Part shown: piece after piece, positions 59,452 to 64,000 of the stretch | How the letters are laid out: every line of letters begins with the position of its first letter | How positions within the stretch are numbered: position 1 is the first letter of the stretch | Source of the DNA: Phymatolithon calcareum | Taxonomy: Eukaryota; Rhodophyta; Florideophyceae; Hapalidiales | Direction: 5' to 3' | Length of the DNA stretch: 64,000 nt | Assembly: GCA_977006965.1 (NCBI GenBank) | Contig: OZ345362.1 | Location: forward strand, 1,178,001-1,242,000 | Made by a program: the position numbers and the translations under genes | The notes under the pieces: model-generated | The model's database searches: none | Told to the model about the DNA's origin: nothing | Seen by the model: the letters and a program-made list of their open reading frames with translations, nothing else

Positions 59452-59991
59452 TGGAGATTTTGTAGAACAGAGTTGCGTCCCATAAACGACGATTACTAAC
59501 AGACACAATGATGATGCTTTGTGTTCTCGGACATCTCGCAATTGATATAGAAAATCGGTTCATGTGGCGATGGAACAACCTCGTGCATTCTCGCCGCGAA
59601 CCAGGAAATCGAGAAAGGAACGAGGACAAGGTGCACAGGAAGTTTAATCGAGTTGCCAAACGTGATAAAAGTTTTTACCAATCTCGAGACTTTTTATTGC
59701 CCATCTCGGCAATCATGAGCACTGGGTTATTATCTATCTGGGTTTCCGCTCGGACTTTCAACTGTACAATCCTCCTAGCTACTGTACTGTACCGCCCTGT
59801 ATCTAGGACTCCTAGTACTAGTAGGAGGATGGTTCTTGTCCGTTCCTGTACCACGTGTATCATACACGTGAAAAATCGTGCGGATCCGAGCTCAGCAATG
59901 ACCATTGATGTTGGTGAGCTGACTACGTCGTGGAACTTTGGGCACAAGGACGACGATAGCACCACCTCGTCCGCCAAAGGAAAGCACAGGA
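59452..59991. other. Intergenic region between two tRNA synthetase genes
   Basis: It contains a 19-nt palindrome, CACGTGTATCATACACGTG (59,852-59,870), with a CACGTG G-box at each end, about 120 bp before the LysRS start. Shorter inverted motifs (CCTAGTACTAGTAGG) are nearby at about 59,812. These could be promoter elements of the LysRS gene. Confidence 0.5.
59852..59870. promoter_or_regulatory. Paired G-box palindrome upstream of LysRS
   Basis: A perfect 19-nt palindrome with two CACGTG hexamers spaced by 7 nt. CACGTG is the consensus for bHLH and bZIP factors. Function in this organism is inferred only from position. Confidence 0.4.
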
Positions 59992-61695
59992 ATGCATTCC
60001 CTAAAGAGCGCGTTTGCTCCTGCGTTCCCGCTGCACTTTCGCACCGCATTGCCACGTCAATGCCGACTACGTGCCACAACGCGCCGCTTTGTGCGAGCTA
60101 CTGCACAAGCAGCACCAACAAAGGCTGTACCCTCCCAGGAAAGCGGACAAAAAAAGAAAGGTAATGCCAAGCCTCAAGGTACGGCTGCGGAGTTGCGGGC
60201 TGCCAGACTTGTGAAAGTGGCTACAATGCGAGACGCCGGCGTGAATCCATACGCATATGCTTTCGACGCCACGTCGAGCACAGCAGAGGTGCGGGAATTG
60301 GCTTCCGCGCTGGAAGTGGGTGCGGCTAGCGATGGACCTGAAGTATCTCTTGCAGGTCGAATCATGCTACGGCGCGTGTTTGGCAAATTGGCCTTTTTCA
60401 CGCTGCAGGATGGATGCGGAACAATTCAGCTGTATCTCGAGAAGCGGGCGCTGGAGGCAGGTTCTGAAGGTGCTTTTCGTCGCCTGAAAGAATGGACTGA
60501 CACAGGCGATATCATTGGTGTGCATGGTGTTCCGAAACGCACCGACAAGGGGGAACTGAGCCTCCTAGTCACAAGTTGGACGATGCTTACCAAAGCGCTG
60601 GCGCCTCTTCCAGACAAGTTTCACGGCTTCACGGATGTGGAAAAACGATATCGTGCGCGTCATATAGACATGATTGTGAACGCCGAAGTGCGCGAGACCT
60701 TTCGCAGACGCTCGCGTATCACGTCGGAAATTCGGCGATATCTGGATGATAGGCACTTTTTGGAGATGGAAACACCGGCACTACATGGGCAGCCTGGTGG
60801 TGCTGAGGCGAAGCCTTTTACTACCTTTCATAATGCGTTGGAACAGAACCTCACGCTGCGTATTGCCACGGAATTGCATCTGAAGCGGCTAGTGGTTGGT
60901 GGCTTCGATAAAGTTTACGAGCTGGGAAGACTGTATCGAAATGAGGGCGTTAGCTCTAGGCATAATCCGGAGTTCACAAGCATTGAGATTTACGAGGCAT
61001 ATACAGATTACCATCACACTATGCAGCTTACGGAAAATCTCATCGCGCATGCGGCGGAGACTGTTCTCGGTACGCTAAAAGTTCCGTATCAAGGTACGGA
61101 AATTGACTTGCAAACGCCTTGGCGACGCGTTTCAATGCACGACCTTGTCCGCGACGCCACTGGGGGAGTTGATTTTTCGGAAGTCGAAGATCTGGCGGCG
61201 GCGCAAAACGCTGCGAGGGCGGCAGGTGTGCCGGACTCGGCGCTGAGCAAGGCTCACAGCGTGGGCCAGGTTGTTAATGTTTGTTTCGAGGAGCTCTGTG
61301 AGTCAAAGCTTATTCAGCCTACGTTTGTCACGGATTATCCTGTGGAGGTGAGCCCGCTTGCGAAGCCACATCGATCGAAGGAAGGGATCGTGGAACGATT
61401 TGAATTATTTTGTGTCGGTCAGGAACTTGCCAACTCGTACTCGGAACTGACGGATGCCGTGGAACAAAGAAAACGATTTGAGGAACAAGCACGACGTAAA
61501 GCTGCGGGAGACGAAGAGGCGTGCGGAGTTGATGAGGATTTTCTGGCGGCGCTTGAACAAGGATTGCCGCCAACTGGGGGAATTGGCATTGGAATCGATA
61601 GACTAGTCATGCTTTTAACAGACTCTGCGAGCATTCGCGACGTTATTGCTTTTCCGGCACTCTCGACGCTGACCAAAAATGAGAAAGATGAGTAA
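59992..61695 (+). CDS. KARS: Lysyl-tRNA synthetase, class II bacterial type, probably organellar
   Basis: 567 codons from ATG at 59,992; a longer frame upstream starts only with TTG. Residues 1-45 are Arg/Ala/Leu-rich without acidic residues, as in plastid or mitochondrial targeting peptides. An OB-fold anticodon-binding domain spans about 116-205 ([20 protein letters not shown]). The class II core has motif 1 around [18 protein letters not shown], motif 2 [20 protein letters not shown] with [11 protein letters not shown], and motif 3 [15 protein letters not shown] near residues 530-544. Domain order and the direct core match bacterial LysS and organellar eukaryotic enzymes. It attaches lysine to tRNA-Lys. 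Same strand as PheRS alpha. Dual targeting is possible but not shown. Complete and single-exon. Confidence 0.95.
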   Translation: MHSLKSAFAPAFPLHFRTALPRQCRLRATTRRFVRATAQAAPTKAVPSQESGQKKKGNAKPQGTAAELRAARLVKVATMRDAGVNPYAYAFDATSSTAEVRELASALEVGAASDGPEVSLAGRIMLRRVFGKLAFFTLQDGCGTIQLYLEKRALEAGSEGAFRRLKEWTDTGDIIGVHGVPKRTDKGELSLLVTSWTMLTKALAPLPDKFHGFTDVEKRYRARHIDMIVNAEVRETFRRRSRITSEIRRYLDDRHFLEMETPALHGQPGGAEAKPFTTFHNALEQNLTLRIATELHLKRLVVGGFDKVYELGRLYRNEGVSSRHNPEFTSIEIYEAYTDYHHTMQLTENLIAHAAETVLGTLKVPYQGTEIDLQTPWRRVSMHDLVRDATGGVDFSEVEDLAAAQNAARAAGVPDSALSKAHSVGQVVNVCFEELCESKLIQPTFVTDYPVEVSPLAKPHRSKEGIVERFELFCVGQELANSYSELTDAVEQRKRFEEQARRKAAGDEEACGVDEDFLAALEQGLPPTGGIGIGIDRLVMLLTDSASIRDVIAFPALSTLTKNEKDE

Positions 61696-62791
61696 ATTAC
61701 GGAACGTTTAGCGACCTCTGCGCGTACTATTCAACCAGCTTTTGGTACATTTCGACGATTCGAAGGACTTTCAAGTCACCGTACACCGTTTGCGGAGTTT
61801 TTCCGCATTTAGTACTTGCATTGGCTGTCCTGAGTTAATCGCCTTCAGTCATAAGGCTTCCTAATGTTTGACGGAATGGTTTCAAAAGTCGACGTTCGTC
61901 GTGCGCTCAGCACGTGCTATGATGCAATCATCTGGTGCAGCTGGACCAAGTCCGTCGCTTCTCTTGCACCTTTGCACTTCTGTCAGGAACCCGCCGTCCT
62001 GTACGCTTATGCGTTCTGAGCACAGAGCTCTGGGAAGTTTTTAATAATTGATAAGGCCCTCATCCAACTCCTAGCTACCGCGACCAAGAAATGCTTCCCT
62101 TAGGATATGCCTGTGCACAGGCAATGGGAACATCTGAGAGTGTACGATACCAGGAGCGATGAATTCGTCCTCGCCTGAATTAACGATTTCCGCAGATGTG
62201 AGCAAGTCATTGTCGCTGTAGCTTTGAAGTGAGGAATCGATCACTGCCAGTTCTGATGCAATGCAATGCTAAAACTTCTTGATTGACACGGTACATGAAA
62301 GGTGCAACAGTATTCAATCTCCATTGCCACAGTAGAACAGGCTCAATATTTGGGCAATACAGTAGGGTACGGAGATTGAATGTCAATCCTGTTTACTGCG
62401 GGGCTCAATCCTCTCCCCGACAATTGCGTGTTGTGATTATGCGAGTTAAGTGCACTATTCGAAGTGACCCTATTCCATTTGCACAGCGAGAGAGGACGCC
62501 AAGAAGGTCAAAGTAAAAAAATTATCTGTTCATATGTGTGAATTTCACATGTTAGGGTTACAGGCCAACGACAGGAGTGCACTAATAGTGCATTTGTGCA
62601 TATCATCACGTGTCGTCCAAAATTCCCCCTGTCCAAGTAGGTCATCCTTGCGGAAGACAGGGGCCGACCTGGTGAGGTACTTGACCAACTTCCACCTGCC
62701 ACAATCTCCCTTTGAAGCACGACCTGTGAGGGACGTCCTGACGTCGTCGCTTTCCTCTGTCTACCTCGGGCTGCACACCAGGACTGGCAAC
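61696..62791. other. Intergenic stretch
   Basis: No firm gene. An inverted pair, TATTCAATCTCC and GGAGATTGAATG, at about 62,311 and 62,375 could form a stem with a loop of about 50 nt. Confidence 0.4.
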
Positions 62792-62980
62792 ATGGACGCC
62801 GGATACCCGGGCGACGGCCCGCCAGGCGACAACGACGGCGCCCCGCGGCAGCCGCGCAAGAACACCGACGGCACGCTGGATGCCTTCGGCGAATCAACAG
62901 AGCTTCCTTTCCTTGTTTTTCTCTTCCTTGCCGCCATGCTCGTGGAGTACTTGCGCTCCATCTCACCTTGTACCTGCTAG
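62792..62980 (+). CDS. Small tail-anchored protein candidate
   Basis: 62 codons from ATG at 62,792 (MDAGYPGDGPPGDNDGAPRQ), within a longer open frame starting at 62,534. The first half is GC-rich, Gly/Pro/Asp-rich and hydrophilic. The second half has one hydrophobic helix, LPFLVFLFLAAMLVEYL, and ends with SPCTC, like a short tail-anchored protein. The GC-rich codon use resembles the host genes and argues for coding. No family recognised. It may equally be an exon of a larger gene. Confidence 0.35.
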   Translation: MDAGYPGDGPPGDNDGAPRQPRKNTDGTLDAFGESTELPFLVFLFLAAMLVEYLRSISPCTC

Positions 62981-62984
62981 GACG

Positions 62985-63332
62985 TCGCTGTACCAAGACG
63001 TTGTCATTCGCGCGCGACTACCGCTTGCTGCAAAACTCTGGAACACGTCCTCTCTTTCGTCTCTATTACTTTGTTTACCGAATACATGCATGTTCTCTCT
63101 TCGTGTACTGGACTCAGCTTGCGTGTGGTACGGTGCGGTGTGCACACGGACGGCTGTTCAGTATTTTCCTCTCTCTCGATCGAGCCTTGTGATTCATTTC
63201 CATGCTCATCACCCAGCATGTTTTTAAAAGGAGCATTGCGAGAGTTCCGCAGCTGGAAGGATGTGGGAGACAGATACTGAATATAAATTAGTGCGTAAAG
63301 CAACCAACACTTTTCAGTCCCATTTAATTCTT
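62985..63332. other. Non-coding stretch
   Basis: No recognisable gene or repeat. Confidence 0.4.
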
Positions 63333-64000
63333 CTATGCCATCGCAGGCTTGTGATCCTCTCGAGCCCGTTTCATACTTTGAGAATCCTCACGAGGGTTGC
63401 TTTCCATCTTTCTCTTCTTCAAAAGCACATTTTCATCGCCACCTTTTTCTTCAGGAGCTCCTGTCTTCTCCACTAAGTTCATTGGTGTTGTCTCACCTAC
63501 ACTCGGTCTTGCATCTGGGAGCAGATTCTCGCGCGAATTCGCGATCCCACCTAATGCGGACTTGTCAATCGCAGTCGCTTCAGCAATTTCCTCATCTTCA
63601 TGATTGTCAGTAGAGCCCTCTTCTGGAGTCACAGAGGTGGTTTCTACCGCGGTTGCATTAGCTGGGTTAGTGGGTTTGTCCCCTGTTACTAATCCGTTCT
63701 TCTTCACAGCTTCGTCATCGGTAATAATTTCATACTTGCCCGTTGCCATGGAATCTTCCTTGACGGGCTCAATTGATGTAAGCGGGACACACTCCAACTC
63801 ATCATCGTCCACATCCACAGGTTCATTGCTAAGCTTAGACTCATGAACTCCAGTTTTGGAAGCGCGCATCCCGTTTGGCGAATCAGTGACCGACGGAGCG
63901 CCCTTCAATATGAATTGTGCGGAAGCCGGCTTGTCAGCTTCACAGCCTTTTTCATGGACCACATGAATGACACACGTGAGTGCTTGCTTAAAATCCTCGA
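63333..64000 (-). CDS. Charged nuclear-type protein, 5' end outside the window
   Basis: The minus-strand frame is open from the window edge (64,000) to TAG at 63,333-63,335, about 221 codons, without a required start; it therefore continues to the right. The visible part begins EDFKQALTCVIHVVHEKGCE. It then becomes low-complexity and acidic (VDVDDDELECVPL and DNHEDEEIAEATAID), and ends with basic clusters LLKKRKM and KRAREDHK that look like a bipartite nuclear localisation signal. No domain is recognisable in this portion. It is probably the disordered tail of a nuclear protein whose domains lie upstream. Host-like composition and absence of stops support a real gene. Confidence 0.55.
   Translation of the reverse strand, partial: EDFKQALTCVIHVVHEKGCEADKPASAQFILKGAPSVTDSPNGMRASKTGVHESKLSNEPVDVDDDELECVPLTSIEPVKEDSMATGKYEIITDDEAVKKNGLVTGDKPTNPANATAVETTSVTPEEGSTDNHEDEEIAEATAIDKSALGGIANSRENLLPDARPSVGETTPMNLVEKTGAPEEKGGDENVLLKKRKMESNPREDSQSMKRAREDHKPAMA

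Noticed and set aside
59508-60164. 218-codon plus-strand frame overlapping the LysRS start
   Set aside because: It lies in a different frame across the intergenic region and LysRS transit peptide, without any family motif.
62508-62996. 162-codon Arg-rich minus-strand frame
   Set aside because: Composition is the reverse image of a GC-rich plus-strand stretch; no domain.

Overview
The window looks like nuclear DNA of a red alga, probably a florideophyte such as Chondrus or a relative. This is an inference. It rests on compact, mostly single-exon genes, plastid-type N-terminal extensions on a 6-phosphogluconate dehydrogenase and a bacterial-type lysyl-tRNA synthetase, GT-AG introns of about 85-135 bp in one gene, and a very heavy load of decayed non-LTR retrotransposons. 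No prokaryotic operons, tRNA genes or CRISPR arrays were seen.

Positions 1-41,900 are almost entirely transposable elements. I separate at least seven reverse-transcriptase (LINE-like) families, named RT-A to RT-G here. Most copies are 5'-truncated, frameshifted and inserted into one another with 13-15 bp target duplications. Layered among them are two copies of a 1.95-kb element with TGTCTATTTTACG inverted termini and a CTAG (or TA) target duplication (876-2828 and 5724-8658). There is also a 325-bp MITE with a 10-bp target duplication, tRNA-headed SINEs whose (GAAA)n tails match the 3' end of RT-F, several fold-back or hairpin repeats around 13.5-14.2 kb, and a minisatellite-bearing insertion at 11.4-12.0 kb. 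A 5.76-kb chromodomain Ty3/Gypsy retrotransposon with near-identical 393-bp LTRs (30,614-36,374) is inserted in an RT-A copy. An EF-hand gene at 37.2-38.3 kb has a truncated pseudogene copy at 4.1-5.0 kb inside a 1.5-kb segmental duplication.

Positions 42,000-64,000 are a host gene block: a nucleotide-sugar-transporter-like protein (-), an unrecognised multi-pass membrane protein (+), a FUN14-family protein (+), 6-phosphogluconate dehydrogenase (+), a BTB-BACK protein (-), a four-exon Bem46/ABHD13-type serine hydrolase (-), cytosolic phenylalanyl-tRNA synthetase alpha (+), organellar lysyl-tRNA synthetase (+), and a charged, NLS-like protein that runs off the right edge (-). The hydrolase and PheRS alpha genes are head to head over a short intergenic region holding a CA repeat. 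The block is interrupted only by an 830-bp fold-back element at 49.6-50.4 kb and small palindromes. The genes do not form one pathway; they are ordinary metabolism, translation and membrane genes beside a transposon-dense island.

The observations most worth following are the CTAG-target element family, a fragment matching the 5' end of large-subunit rRNA embedded in an RT-B copy, an element inserted into the poly(A) tail of another, and a C-terminal domain shared by several of the RT families that I cannot assign to a known family.
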